Below are positions 10,501 through 20,624 of a stretch of DNA of 64,000 bases, piece after piece. The stretch lies in assembly GCF_910594005.1 (NCBI RefSeq), contig NC_057823.1:56418015-56482014 (forward strand), read 5' to 3'. The stretch comes from Cervus elaphus (taxonomy: Eukaryota; Chordata; Mammalia; Artiodactyla; Cervidae). Position numbers and translations under genes: made by a program. Under the pieces are notes generated by a model. It worked only from the letters and a program-made list of their open reading frames with translations, was not told the origin of the DNA and did no database searches. Each line of letters starts with the position of its first letter. Positions within the stretch are counted from its first letter, which is position 1.

Positions 10501-10624
10501 TCCCATGTCTGCTAGAAACTATCAATAGAATCTCTGCTATCTAGTGCAATGCCTGTGCTAGATTTCAATGAATTATTGGAAATCAGGACTGGAAAGAAAC
10601 CAACAGACTCCTTCACTTATTTAC

Positions 10625-10735
10625 CTTTTATTCAAGTATCATTCACTCCTTTAACAAATGTTTACTGAGCACCTACTATGAAACAGGCACAGCTAAGGAT
10701 ACCATGATGAGTCAAACAAATAAGGTCTCTGACCA
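10625..10735 (-). repeat. L2-like LINE fragment
   Basis: The text 'tttactgagcacctactatg' ... 'aggcacagctaaggatacc' is the antisense L2 3' end. A second L2-like piece may follow at about 10930-11020 ('aagtaaacaggcc' region). Confidence 0.6.
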
Positions 10736-12472
10736 CAGGGATGCTGGAAAATGTTGAAAACTGGCTCTAGGGAGGTAGAAGAAGCTCTGATTTATACCAT
10801 GTGCCAATTTGCGTGGTATAAATACTTCCCCCATGGAGGATTTCAAGTTGATAGCTTGTTGTAAAACAGCTTGCAAAATTTCTGACAATCTGACAATTGT
10901 TTTTTTGTGATAAGCTCTGCACATCCCTTGCTCTGTGGACCCTCTGTGCTTACCATCTAGTCTGGACACAGACAAGTAAACAGGCCATTTTAATACAGGG
11001 TAAGAAGTATGATTATAGACGGTGGAAGTAGGATACTTTCGGTGCTGGATTAATGCAAAGAATAGACATATAAACCCAACATTAAAAAAGAAAGAAAGAA
11101 CAGAAGCAATTGCTGTGATATATTTGACACCAAAGATGGAAATATTTGGGAACATATGTATTTTGATAGACATAAATCCTCACTTTCTGTAGAAATATTT
11201 GTCATCTTGTTGACACACTCCAAATGGTCCTTGAATGAAATTATTTATATTGTTGTTTTACTTAACTTTACTTGGAAAAAGGGAGCCTGATTTAACTAAA
11301 CATTTGGGGTTCTAGTGTCATTCCTGCTGCTAACTGGTCCTGTGACCATGGGCAAGTAACTTGATTCTTTGTGTACTGGTGTCTAAATGACCGAAGAATG
11401 TCAGTGTCAGTGCTTCACTATTAAACCTCTCCAGCCATATAAGCATTTTATTTTGATGAAGCACCTCTTTTTTGTCCCCCTCAGTAGGGCTCACAGACAA
11501 CAGGCATAAATGACAAGATGGAATTCCAGATTCTACCCCCATTTTCCAAACCATAGAACCAATTAGAGAAGGACCATCTTAGAACTAAAAATTTATCAAA
11601 GCCCACATTAAAAAAATACCTATAAAATCCACAGTATTTTAAAACCAAGATAGGACAGAAACACCAATGCTATGTGCACAGCCTTTTGCAAATGTCAGCA
11701 GCTCTATAGCTTGAGAACAAAGACAAATACTGAAACTCACAGGACTTGAGAGCTTTCCCAGTCACATCTGCAGGCATCTGCTCATTTCTAACATTCAATC
11801 TCTTTGTAAAGGAGACAGCGACTGGGACCTGTTCAGACTGGAATCTGTTCACACATTAGCTAGAAACATTAGGTAACAGTTGTTGCAAAAACATGGATGA
11901 TCAACACATGGGTTGTCATCCTCACACCCTGGAGTTGTAATTGCCTTTCTAGCATTGTCCAGAGCAAGGATCTGTGTTTTCAGGTTTTGTCCCTCAGTTC
12001 CCTGATTCCAATAGAGGAGGCTGAGGGCCATGGCTGATTCCACTGAGGCTCTCTTTCCACAGTCATCCTGATTCAGTTCACCTCTTCTGATGTGATTGTG
12101 TGGGCAAGCCACTCAGACCACTCCAGCACAAACCACAGCAATTCCAAGTCTTGCCTCACTTCATTTTTAAGTGAGGCTTATATCCCAGGGATTGGAGATG
12201 TGGTTAATAAAAGGACCACAGCTGCAACCTGAAAAGCTAATTTTTTATGGTTGTTCCAAACATATGCATTGGGTTTATTTGGAATTCATCCCTCTGACTT
12301 TGGTTCCAAAGCAATATGTAGTGGTCTTCAGAACATATGGATGGTGGGCTCTGATGACGATTTTGTCTATATCTAAAAACCCCAAATGGGACAGATCAAT
12401 TGACAGACTCAGATTCTCCACTCAGACTAGCTTCCTGGATGTGATTAACCATATAATGACCAAATCCATACT
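10736..12472. other. Intergenic, no gene recognised
   Basis: This holds a short MIR remnant at about 11310-11380 ('tgtgaccatgggcaagtaac') and otherwise unassigned sequence. A 153-residue minus frame at 11173-10712 has a hydrophobic start but overlaps L2 remnants and shows no domain. An 87-residue minus frame at 12112-11849 is also unsupported. Confidence 0.5.
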
Positions 12473-13511
12473 TTACTGTGGAAAATTCTTCAAGAGATAG
12501 GAATACCATACCACCTGACTTGCCTCCTGAGAAATCTGTATGCAGGTCAAGAAGCAACAGTTAAAACTGGACATGAAACAACAGACTGGTTCCAAATAGG
12601 AAAAGGAGTATGTCAAGGCTGTATAATGTCACCCTGCTTATTTAACTTATATTCAGAGTACCTCATGAGAAATGCTGGGCTGAATGAAGCACAAGCTGGA
12701 ATCAAGATTGCCGGGAGAAATATCAACTACCTCAGATATACAGATGACACCACCCTTATGGCAGAAAGCAAAGAAGAACTAAAGAGCCTCTTGATGAAAG
12801 TCAAAAAGGAGAGTGCAAAAGGTGCCTTAAAACTCAACATTCAGAAAACTGAGATCATGGCATCCAGTCCCATCACTTCATGGCAAATAGATGGAAGAAA
12901 TGGAAACAGTAACAGACTTTATTGGGGGGGGCTCCAAAATCAGTGCAGATGGTGACTGCAGCCATGAAATTAAAAGATGCTTGCTCCTTGGAAGAAAAGC
13001 TATGACCAACATAGGCAGCATATTAAAAAGCAGAGACATTACTTTGCCAACAAAAGTCCATCTAGTCAAAGCTGTGGTTTTTCCAGTAGTCATGTATGGA
13101 TGTAAGAGTTGGACTATAAAGAAAGCTGAGCACTGAAGAACTGACACTTTTGAACTGTGGTATTGGAGAAGATCTTGAGAGTCCCCTGGACTGCAAGGAG
13201 ATCCAACAGTCCATCCTAAAGGAAATTAGTCCTGAATACTCATAGGAAGGACTGATGCTGAAGCTGAAGCTTCAATACTTTGGCCACCTGATGAGAACTG
13301 ACTCGTTAGAAAAGACCCTGAGGCTGGGAAAGATTGAAGGCAGGAGGAGGAGGGGACGACAGAGGATGAGATGGTTGGATGGCATCACCAACTGGATGGA
13401 CATGAGTTTGAGCAAGTCCTGGGCATTGGTGATGGATAGGGAAGCCTGGCATGCTATAGTCCATGGGGTCACAAAGAGTCAGACACAACTGAGTGACTGA
13501 ACTGAACTGAA
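12473..13511 (+). mobile_element. BovB 3' third with broken reverse transcriptase
   Basis: This 5'-truncated copy starts inside the RT domain (text for KILQEIGIPYHL-type wording, already out of frame) and ends 'gactgaactgaactgaa'. The RT active site reads YTDD (codons 12737-12748), keeping both aspartates but with threonine for the usual alanine. Open pieces run at 12626-12955 and 12891-13136, separated by a frameshift around a G8 run at 12926. No duplication was found. Confidence 0.93.
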
Positions 13512-14241
13512 GACTGTGTTCTTTGTAAACCAAACCTCGCTTCACATCAAAAAGCTACCAGGTATCTGGGTCTATGTACGTCACTGTAATTTTCTATCAG
13601 AATATCAGTAATTTCACATTCAACCAGACAGACTGGCAGGCAATACAGGTCACACATTTAGTCAGAAGGACCATGGGACGTGGTGAAGGCTGTGACAAAA
13701 TAGAAAGCACAAGTCTTGTGTACAGGAGGCAGATTGTTCCCCCAGACTGTTGCCATGTGACAAAGTGAGCCCAATGGTATAAGACCTGCTAACTTTTCAA
13801 AGGAATCCTACAATCTGGATTTTGATGTAAATTCCCTCAATTTTTAACAGTTCACAATTAATCTTTGTTTAAACCCATGAGCCAAAAACATTGGTGGGTT
13901 AGAATCAGGCATACATACCACAAGTTTGCAATCTCTGGAACTGATGGAACTACTTCCTATAGTCACCTGTAATTTTGAAGATTTTTCCACAACTTAAAAA
14001 TGGGACCAAATTTAATCTTCCACCCTTGCCATGTACCCTTCTTTTTTCAATATATTTTATTTAATTATAAGCTGAATTCAGGAAAGTGCATATATCTTAA
14101 GTGCGCAGGTTCACAAACTGAACATACATGTATAACACTCAATTCTGGAAACAGAACATGATCTGCCTTTTGAAAGGCCTCTTCCAGTCAGTGCCACAAT
14201 ATTAACATGATTGCAGACATATTTCTGTTATTCTTCTAAGT
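13512..14241. other. Intergenic, possible old L1 remnant
   Basis: Mostly unassigned. At about 14040-14200 the wording ('ttttatttaattataagc', 'aagtgcgcaggttcacaaac') is faintly like an antisense L1 3' untranslated region. Confidence 0.4.
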
Positions 14242-14252
14242 AAAGCCAAATT

Positions 14253-14499
14253 CCAACCATCTCATCATCTGTTGTCCCCTTCTCCTCCTGCCTTCAACCT
14301 TTCCCAGCATCAGGGTCTTTTCCAAGGAGTCCATTATTTGTATCAGGTGGCCAAAGTATTAGAGTTTCAGCTTCAGCATCAGTCCTTCCAATGAAGATTC
14401 AGGACTGATTTCCTTTAGGATTTACTGGTTGGATGATGGACAGGGAAACCTGGCAGCCCACGGCAGAGTTGGACACAACTGAGCAACTGAACTGAACTG
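14253..14499. mobile_element. BovB insertion with 5' inversion (twin-primed)
   Basis: Positions 14253-14431 are BovB sequence on the minus strand ('ccaaccatctcatcatctg' to 'ttactggttggat'). From about 14432 the final 68 bases are BovB 3' end on the plus strand ('gatggacagggaaacctggc' to 'actgaactg'). The two parts are neighbours in the BovB consensus, separated by a gap of roughly 50 bases. One 11-base duplication, AAAG(C/T)CAAATT, encloses both (14242-14252 and 14500-14510), so this is a single event. Confidence 0.93.
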
Positions 14500-14705
14500 A
14501 AAGTCAAATTAATGCATCAAATGAATACTGTCTGTGCACAAATTAGTTACAGTAATAGTACAGGTACTACTACATTACTATAATATTGCTATAGCACAGC
14601 AAACTGTGGATTGCCAAAAGGCAAAGTCTACATGTATAGTCGCCATGCTAGGAACCTTGGTCTGATATTTCAGACAATGTATCAGCAGGGTTAAAATAAC
14701 AGTCC

Positions 14706-15024
14706 AGGGCCCCCTGGGTGGCTCAGTGGTAAAGGATCTGCCTGTCAATGCAGAAGACACGGGTTCAATCCCTGGTCCAGGAAGATCCCACATGCTGCAG
14801 AGCAACTAAACCTGTGAATCACAACTAACCACAACTATTGAGCCCAGCTGCTGCAACTACTGAAGCCCACATGCCCTAGAGCTCATGTTCCACAAGAGAA
14901 GCCACTACAACGAGAAGGCAAGCACTGCGACAAAGACTAGACCCCACTTATCACAACTAGGGAAAAGCCCAAGTAGCAACGAAGACCCAACACAGCCAAA
15001 AATAAATAAATATATTTATTTTAA
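14706..15024 (+). mobile_element. CHR-type tRNA-Glu-derived SINE (cetartiodactyl)
   Basis: The head is 'ggtggctcagtggtaaagg' with 'gggttcaatccctggtcc'. The body, with repeated 'ccacaactactgaagccc'-type wording, ends 'cccaacacagccaaaaataa' with an A/T tail. The 13-base duplication 'aaaataacagtcc' lies at 14693-14705 and 15025-15037. The family is shared by whales, hippos and ruminants, so this insertion class is older than Bov-tA. Confidence 0.92.
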
Positions 15025-15037
15025 AAAATAACAGTCC

Positions 15038-16289
15038 TTTAAAAAAATAACCACTCTGACCTAATTTCCCACTCACTTTGTTGATAAAAGCAATGCCAAG
15101 GGAAAGGCTTTGACCTTATAGCCTTTTTGTTACTTAATCCATGTCATTTGCACCAAATGCTTGCCTAACTACATGTTTAGGTAAAATCCAAATCTATGTG
15201 TAGTTTCCCAGTCTCTATGAAAGGAGTACCAAGATGCTATCAATTTCTTTTTCATGAAATCAGCTCTCTGTATAAAATAAAGGACTTTGCGTCAATGCTT
15301 ATATTTATCTTACAAAGTTTATGTCAAACCATCGAAAACCTGGCTGTACTTTGCCTCCTTAATGCATTTCTTTTCTTCCTTCAGCAGTCATCCTGCAGTT
15401 TGAATTTTCTGTTCCTCATATCCTCTGTTTTGAAAGCAACCTGAACTGGCATCAATTTTTTTTTAAGTGAGAAATAAATAGTCTGTGATGTATGTTATGG
15501 CACATTTGGCACAAGACGCTAAAACAAAGACAGGGCTTTGTAGGTTTTGTATCAAAACACATGCCAGCACTTGGCGAAAGCAGTTCTGGTGAACTTACCA
15601 TAGATTGCAATCGCTTCCTGATTGATTCAGCTGCTATCCATCTGTTCTGGCTGTCCACTGCCATTCCAAGCTGCTCCTCCTCCACGCCCAGCTGCCAGGC
15701 AGAGAAATCACTACAATTTACACTCCCAGAGTACAGCCCCCAGCCCCACTGTCTGGATTTTTGCATATTGACTGGAAAAGGGCATCAAAAAGTGCCTTAA
15801 ATCCCACTTTATTAATAATCTATGAAACACAAGCAACCCTGAGATGGTTTTTCACCTATAATATGTAAAGTTAGTTTGCAGTCCTCATTGTTTGGCTAAA
15901 ATGACCTGTTTGAGGAGAATGAGGAAATGGAAATTCTTACATTGCTGAAGGCAGTTAAACCCATCCAAACCCATCCTAATCAGGTAGGTAGGATTTTGGT
16001 CTCTGTGGCTTTTGCTCCTAACATTGACAAAAGGGACTTTGCAATGGAATTGAGGCTACTAATCAATTGGCCTTACCATAGGGAGATACTTCTGTATTAT
16101 CAGATGGGGCCCAATGTGATTACAGGAGCCCTGAAGACTAGAAGAGGAGACAGAGATGCAAATAGTGTGAGGAGGCTTTGACGCCAAGGCTGGTTCTGAG
16201 ATACAGCAGGTTCCGGGCAGTTACTAGTGAATGAGTTCTAGGGATAAGGGCGGCCCCAGCTGACAGCCATCGAAGACACAGAACCTAGT
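15038..16289. other. Intergenic, no gene recognised
   Basis: Frames of 82-104 residues (for example 15492-15800 plus and 15766-15452 minus) overlap each other in opposite strands and show no family features. No repeat was identified with confidence. Confidence 0.45.
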
Positions 16290-16301
16290 CCTGCAGATGT
16301 G

Positions 16302-16431
16302 TGTGCACATGTGTGCTCTGTCAGGCCTGACTTTTTTGTGATGCCCCCATGGACTGTAACCCACCCAGGCTCCTCTGTCCATGGAATTTTCCAGGCAAGA
16401 GTACTGGAGTGGGTCACCATTTCCTTCTCCA
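16302..16431 (-). mobile_element. Bov-tA SINE fragment
   Basis: The reverse-complement Bov-tA body is present ('ggctcctctgtccatggaat', 'ccaggcaagagtactggagt', 'ccatttccttctcc'). It is flanked by 12-mers CCTGCAG(A/C)TGTG at 16290-16301 and 16432-16443, one mismatch. Confidence 0.9.
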
Positions 16432-16639
16432 CCTGCAGCTGTGAGGAAACGAATTCTCTCCACAGCACAAAGCAGCTTGGAAACAGATTCTCCCCGTAGA
16501 GTTTCCAAGAGGGAACATAGCCTGCTGACACCTGCTTCTGGCCTTTTGAGACTCAAAACAGCCAAACCCTTTGGATATTTTACCTACATAACCCTGAAAT
16601 AATGAGTGTTGTCTCAGTTCACTAGATTTGCCTTACTTG

Positions 16640-17150
16640 ATCATGGCAGTGCATTAGTCAGGGCTCTCCAGAGAAAACAGAACCAACAGGATAGAGATGT
16701 ATTCAAGAGGAGATGTCAGAATCGGTTCCTGTGTTAAGAATGAGGGATTTCCAGGTGGTTCAGTGGTAAAGAATCCACCTCCAGTGCAGGAGACAGGGGG
16801 TCAATCCCTCGGTGGGGAAGATCCCCTGAGGTAGGAAATGAAAACCCACTCTAGTAGTCTCACCTGAAAAATCATATGGACAGAGGCAGCTAGCAGGCAG
16901 AGTCTGGCCTGACTTAGCCACCAAACACGCACACACATTATGAATGAAGCCAGAGAAGTCTGACAACCTGCCGCCTGGAGGCAACCTGGAGAGCCAGAAG
17001 AGCCACTGGGATAATCCAGGCCGGGCCTGAGACCCTGAGAACCAAGGCACTTCTAGTATAAGTCTCTGAGTCCAAAGTCCGAGAACCTGGAGCCTGGAGC
17101 AGAAGAAAGACGCTCCGGCTCAAGAAGAGAGAGGTTCTGATTCAAGATAG
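16640..17150 (-). repeat. Old L1 3' end (antisense), split by a SINE
   Basis: The start 'gcattagtcagggctctcca' followed by 'agaaaacagaaccaacagg' is the reverse complement of an old L1 3' terminus. After the SINE the wording 'agagccagaagagccactgg' and 'cctgagaccctgagaacc' continues the same consensus. The right edge is approximate. Confidence 0.65.
16744..16937 (+). mobile_element. Bov-tA SINE inside L1 remnant
   Basis: It starts 'gggatttccaggtggttcag', and the 3' body is diverged ('atatggacagaggcagc'). The flanking 10-mers TTAAGAATGA (16734-16743) and TTATGAATGA (16938-16947) differ at one base. Confidence 0.9.
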
Positions 17151-17219
17151 CCACGCTGGAGGAGGTTGGGTCATGCCCTCCGGTGGACACAGCGACTCTG
17201 CAGCAACGTCAAATCAAAC

Positions 17220-17755
17220 AGGAATGGTTGGGACACAATCTCCGCGTAAAGGCCGTCCCTAGCACAACCACCCACAATCAGCAGTGAATAGAAAACCCAG
17301 AGCTTCTCCCTGAGGAGCAGAGTTTGATCCCCACACACAGCACCCTAACTTTCAAAACCTGTACCTGAGAGTCGGCTCCTCAAAACATCTAGCTTTGAAA
17401 ACTAGCAGGGTTTGTGTCCATAGACGACAAGGCTACACGAACCTGGGAGACACCTCTTAAAGGGCTCACACTTGAACTCACCCAGATAGGGTTTAGCGAG
17501 GCGGCGAGATCTGGAAACCACCACCAGACTATATGTGTCGGTGGTTTAGTCGCTAAGTCGTGCCTGACTCTTGGGGCCCCATGGACTCCTCTTTCCATGG
17601 TATTCTCCAGGCAAGAATATTGGAGTAGGTTGCCATTTGTTTACCTGAAGGTGTCTGTCTGACAGGAATCTAATTCGGTACACAATCAGGGGCCTACTGG
17701 CTGACATGCACCATCTCCAAGCTCCAGCCAGTGGAGGCATCTTTTCTTTTTTTAA
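17220..17755 (+). repeat. Probable ancient L1 5' UTR-like sequence
   Basis: The wording 'cctgtacctgagagtcggc', 'aaaacatctagctttgaaaa' and 'ctagcagggtttgtgtcc' resembles 5' regions of old L1 families. It is interrupted by a Bov-tA fragment at 17540. The assignment is tentative. Confidence 0.4.
17540..17643 (-). mobile_element. Bov-tA SINE fragment
   Basis: Short reverse-complement Bov-tA text: 'gtttagtcgctaagtcgtg', 'ccatggtattctccaggcaa', 'gaatattggagtaggttgcc'. No clear duplication was seen. Confidence 0.82.
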
Positions 17756-18223
17756 AAAATGTTATACTGAGTAGCAACAGCGCCAGACTCCAGCTGAGGT
17801 GCTCCTAGAGGTTTTGTCAGTGTTGTTTCTCCAGCGGCGGCAGCTCTCGCCCCGGCATCAGAACGAGTCCGGTTCGTGTTCCTCCGCGGAGGTCTCTCTC
17901 TCTATGGTGAATGCAGCCTGAAGCGTCTGAGTCCGCGATGGACAGAGAAAAGGAACTACTCCATAAACTCTATCCGTGGCTTGAGCTTTGAAACTATAGA
18001 AGAAAGTTTGAGGGACAAGCAATGAGAAAAACTTACAGATGTAGTAATGAGGGATCCTGCAAGTAAAAGATCAGAAAGGCTTGATTTTGTAACTTTTTCA
18101 TTCATGACTGAGGTTGAGGCTGCCATGGCCACAGAACCTCATTCAGTTGATGCGACAGTGGTTGAGCCAAAACGTGCTATTCCAAGAGGGGAATCTGGAA
18201 AGCCAGGGGCTCCTGTAACTATG

Positions 18224-18456
18224 GGGCTTCCCACGTGGTGCTCATGGTATAGAACCCACCTGCCAAAGCAGGGGACATAAGAGACGCAAGTTCGATCCCT
18301 AGGTCGGGAAGATCCCCTGGAGGAGAGAATGGCAACCCACTCCAGTATTCTTGGTTGAAGAATCCAATGGACAGAGGAGCCTGACGGGCTGCAGTCCATG
18401 GGGTCACAAAGAGTGGAACACTGACTAAAGCAACTTAGTGCACATACCCACGCATA
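18224..18456 (+). mobile_element. Bov-tA SINE inside HNRNPA2B1 pseudogene
   Basis: It starts 'gggcttcccacgtggtgc' and ends in 'catacccacgcata'. The 10-mers TGTAACTATG (18214-18223) and TGTAACTGTG (18457-18466) flank it. The pseudogene text (residues GAPVTM / KLFVGG) rejoins when it is removed. Confidence 0.95.
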
Positions 18457-18528
18457 TGTAACTGTGAGGAAGCTGTTTGTTGGTGGAATAAAGAAAATGC
18501 TGAGGAACATCATCTTAGAGATTACTTT

Positions 18529-18663
18529 GCTGCTAAGTCACTTCAGTTGTGTCTGACTCTGTGAGACCTCATAGACGTCAGCCCACCAGGGCCCCACCCC
18601 TACCCCACCCCCCGGGATTCTCCAGGCAAGAACACTGGAGTGGGTTGACATTTCCTTCTCCAA
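18529..18663 (-). mobile_element. Bov-tA SINE, inverted, inside the same pseudogene
   Basis: Reverse-complement Bov-tA body ('gctgctaagtcacttcagtt' to 'gacatttccttctcca'). The duplication 'agagattactt' lies at 18517-18527 and 18664-18674. It sits 72 bases from the plus-strand SINE, so the two could pair in a transcript. Confidence 0.95.
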
Positions 18664-19430
18664 AGAGATTACTTCGAGAACATGGAAAAATTGATACCAT
18701 TGAGATAATTACTGATAGGCAGTCTGGAAAGAAAAGAGGATTTGAATTTGTTACCTTTGATAACCATGATCCTGTGGATAAGATTGTGTTGCAGAAATAG
18801 CATGCTATCTAGGTCATAATGCAGTAGTTAGAAAAGTTTTGTCTAGACAAGAAGTATAGGAAGTAAAAAGTTCTAGAAATGGAAAAGGAGGTGTCTTTGG
18901 TCTTAGAGATTCTAGTGGTGGTGGTGGTGGTGAAAATTTTGGACTAGTGCCTATAAGTAACTATAGAGGAGGGTCTGATGGATATGGAAGTGCTGGTGGA
19001 TTTGGGGATGGCTATAATGGGTATGGAGGAGGACCTGGAAGTGACAGTTTTGGAGGTAGCCCTGGTTATGGAGGAAAAGAAGGATATAGTGGTGAAAGAC
19101 CTGGATATGGCAACCAGGGTGAGGGCTACAAAGGTGGTTATGACAACTATAGAGGAGGAAATTATGGAAGTTATGGAAATTATGATTTTGGAAATTATAA
19201 CCCATAGTCTTCTAACTATGATCCAGTGAAGAGTGGAAACTTTGGTGGTAGCAGGAACATGGGGAACCATATGATTGAAGAGACTCTGGTCCAGAAGTCA
19301 TTGGAGGAAGTGGGAGTTATGGAAGGAGAAGCCAATATTGAGCTTCTTCCTGTTTGCCACAGGAAGATGTCTTGCTGCAGGTAACTAATAAAGAAATGGC
19401 CAACCGCAGAGTCCTCAAGAAATAAGAAAT

Positions 19431-19830
19431 TCTGTACCATCTGAAAGTAGTTCTTGTTGGTGCCTTGATTTTAAAAAGCACTCTTTAAGAATAAAGGGAA
19501 ATGTTTTCTGATAAAAATAATAGACTTCATTTAGGACATATTCTTAATATAAAACAATTACAAATTGAGGATTATTTGTAAAACAGTAACATCAAATCAG
19601 CTAGAAGGATACATGTATCATGTTTTGAATTAGGTTTTGTGAGTAGACAGGTTAAAATTCTATTTTAAATATAAACTTTATTAAAATAAATAGTCTTGTA
19701 CTCAAATACTTGGTGTAATGTTTACGCATAGACTGTGAATCTTGTTATATGAATATTACGTTGTCTAAAGGATTGTCATCCCCTTGATTTATAAAGCAGT
19801 TTCACAAAGCAATGCATATTGTCATTTTCT
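19431..19830. other. AT-rich sequence after the pseudogene
   Basis: It contains two 'aataaa' motifs near 19688 and 19490. It may be part of the retrocopied 3' untranslated region, but I cannot align it to the parent gene from memory. Confidence 0.35.
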
Positions 19831-20624
19831 TTTCAGTTCAGTTCAGTTATTCAGTCGTTTCAGACTCTTTGTGACCCCATGGATTGCAGCATACCAGTCT
19901 TCCCTGTCCATCACCAACTCCCGGAGCTTACTCAAACTCATGTCCATTGAGTCGGTGATGCCATCCAACCATCTCATCCTCTGTCGTCCCCTTCTCCTCC
20001 TGCCTTCAATCTTTCCCAGCATCATGGTCTTTTCCAATGAGTCAGTTCTTCGCATCAGGTGGCCAAAGTATTGCAGTTTCCACTTCAGCATCAGTCCTTC
20101 CAGTGAATATTCAGGACTGATTTCCTGTAAGATGAACTGGTTGGATCTCCTTGCAGTCCAAGGGACTCTCAAGAGTCTTCTCTAACACCACAGTTCAAAA
20201 GCATCAATTCTTCAGTGCTCAGCTTTCTTTAGAGTCCAATTCTCACATCCATACATGACTACTGGAAAAGCCATAGCTTTGACTAGATGGAACTTTGTTG
20301 ACAAAGTAATGTCTCTGGTTTTTAATATGCTGTCTAGGTTGGTCATAGCTTTTCTTCCAAGGAGCCAGTGTCTTTTAATTTCAAGGCTACAGTCACCATC
20401 TGCACTGATTTCTGAGCCCCCAAAAATAAAGTCTCTCACTGTTTCCATTGTTTCCCCATCTATTTGCCATGAACTGATGGGACCGGATGCCATGATTTTA
20501 GTTTTCTGAATGTTGAGTTTTAAGCCAACTTTTTCACTCTCCTCTTTCGCTTTCATCCAGAGGCTCTTTAGTTCTTCTTCACTTTCTGCCATAAGAGTGG
20601 TGTCATCTGCATATCTGAGGTTCC
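19831..20624 (-). mobile_element. BovB 3' fragment
   Basis: On the minus strand it starts at the RT active site (LRYADD, near 20622-20600, intact) and runs to the 3' end at 19831 ('actgaactgaactga' reversed). Open pieces at 20592-20212 and 20172-19843 are separated by one stop/frameshift near the text for KAEH. It is one of the less damaged 3' copies. Confidence 0.93.

Larger units (their letters stand above)
17765..19430 (+). pseudogene. HNRNPA2B1P: Processed pseudogene of HNRNPA2B1 (A2 isoform)
   Basis: hnRNP A2/B1 is a nuclear RNA-binding protein with two RRM domains and a glycine-rich tail. Here an intronless copy is readable in order: a 5' leader (17765-17937), an ATG at 17938 followed by DREKE, RRM1 remnants (MRDPASKRS at 18047, then VVEPKRAIPR), RRM2 (KLFVGG at about 18469; GKIDTIEIITDRQSGKKRG near 18681-18739), and the glycine-rich tail (NYRGGSDGYGS at 18957 through DFGNYNP, then a stop). 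The start joins directly to the REKE segment without the extra B1 exon, so the template was the A2 splice form. A 2-base deletion near 17975 destroys the first RNP2 motif and leads to a TGA. Other breaks include a stop after VDKIVLQK (18798). The RNP1 motif of RRM1 reads ERLDFVTF and that of RRM2 reads RGFEFVTF. Two later SINEs interrupt it. The exact 3' end and target duplication were not found. The symbol is descriptive only. Confidence 0.93.

Noticed and set aside
10712..11173. A 153-residue minus-strand frame with a hydrophobic start
   Set aside because: It overlaps L2-like remnants at both ends and has no conserved motif or neighbouring exon.
14706..15024. A tRNA gene, suggested by A- and B-box-like wording in the SINEs
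   Set aside because: The tRNA-like parts are SINE heads without a cloverleaf that folds as a tRNA, and they have target duplications.
18947..19207. Glycine-rich open frame as an intact RNA-binding protein
   Set aside because: It is the tail of the HNRNPA2B1 retrocopy. Upstream frameshifts and stops separate it from the RRM remnants.
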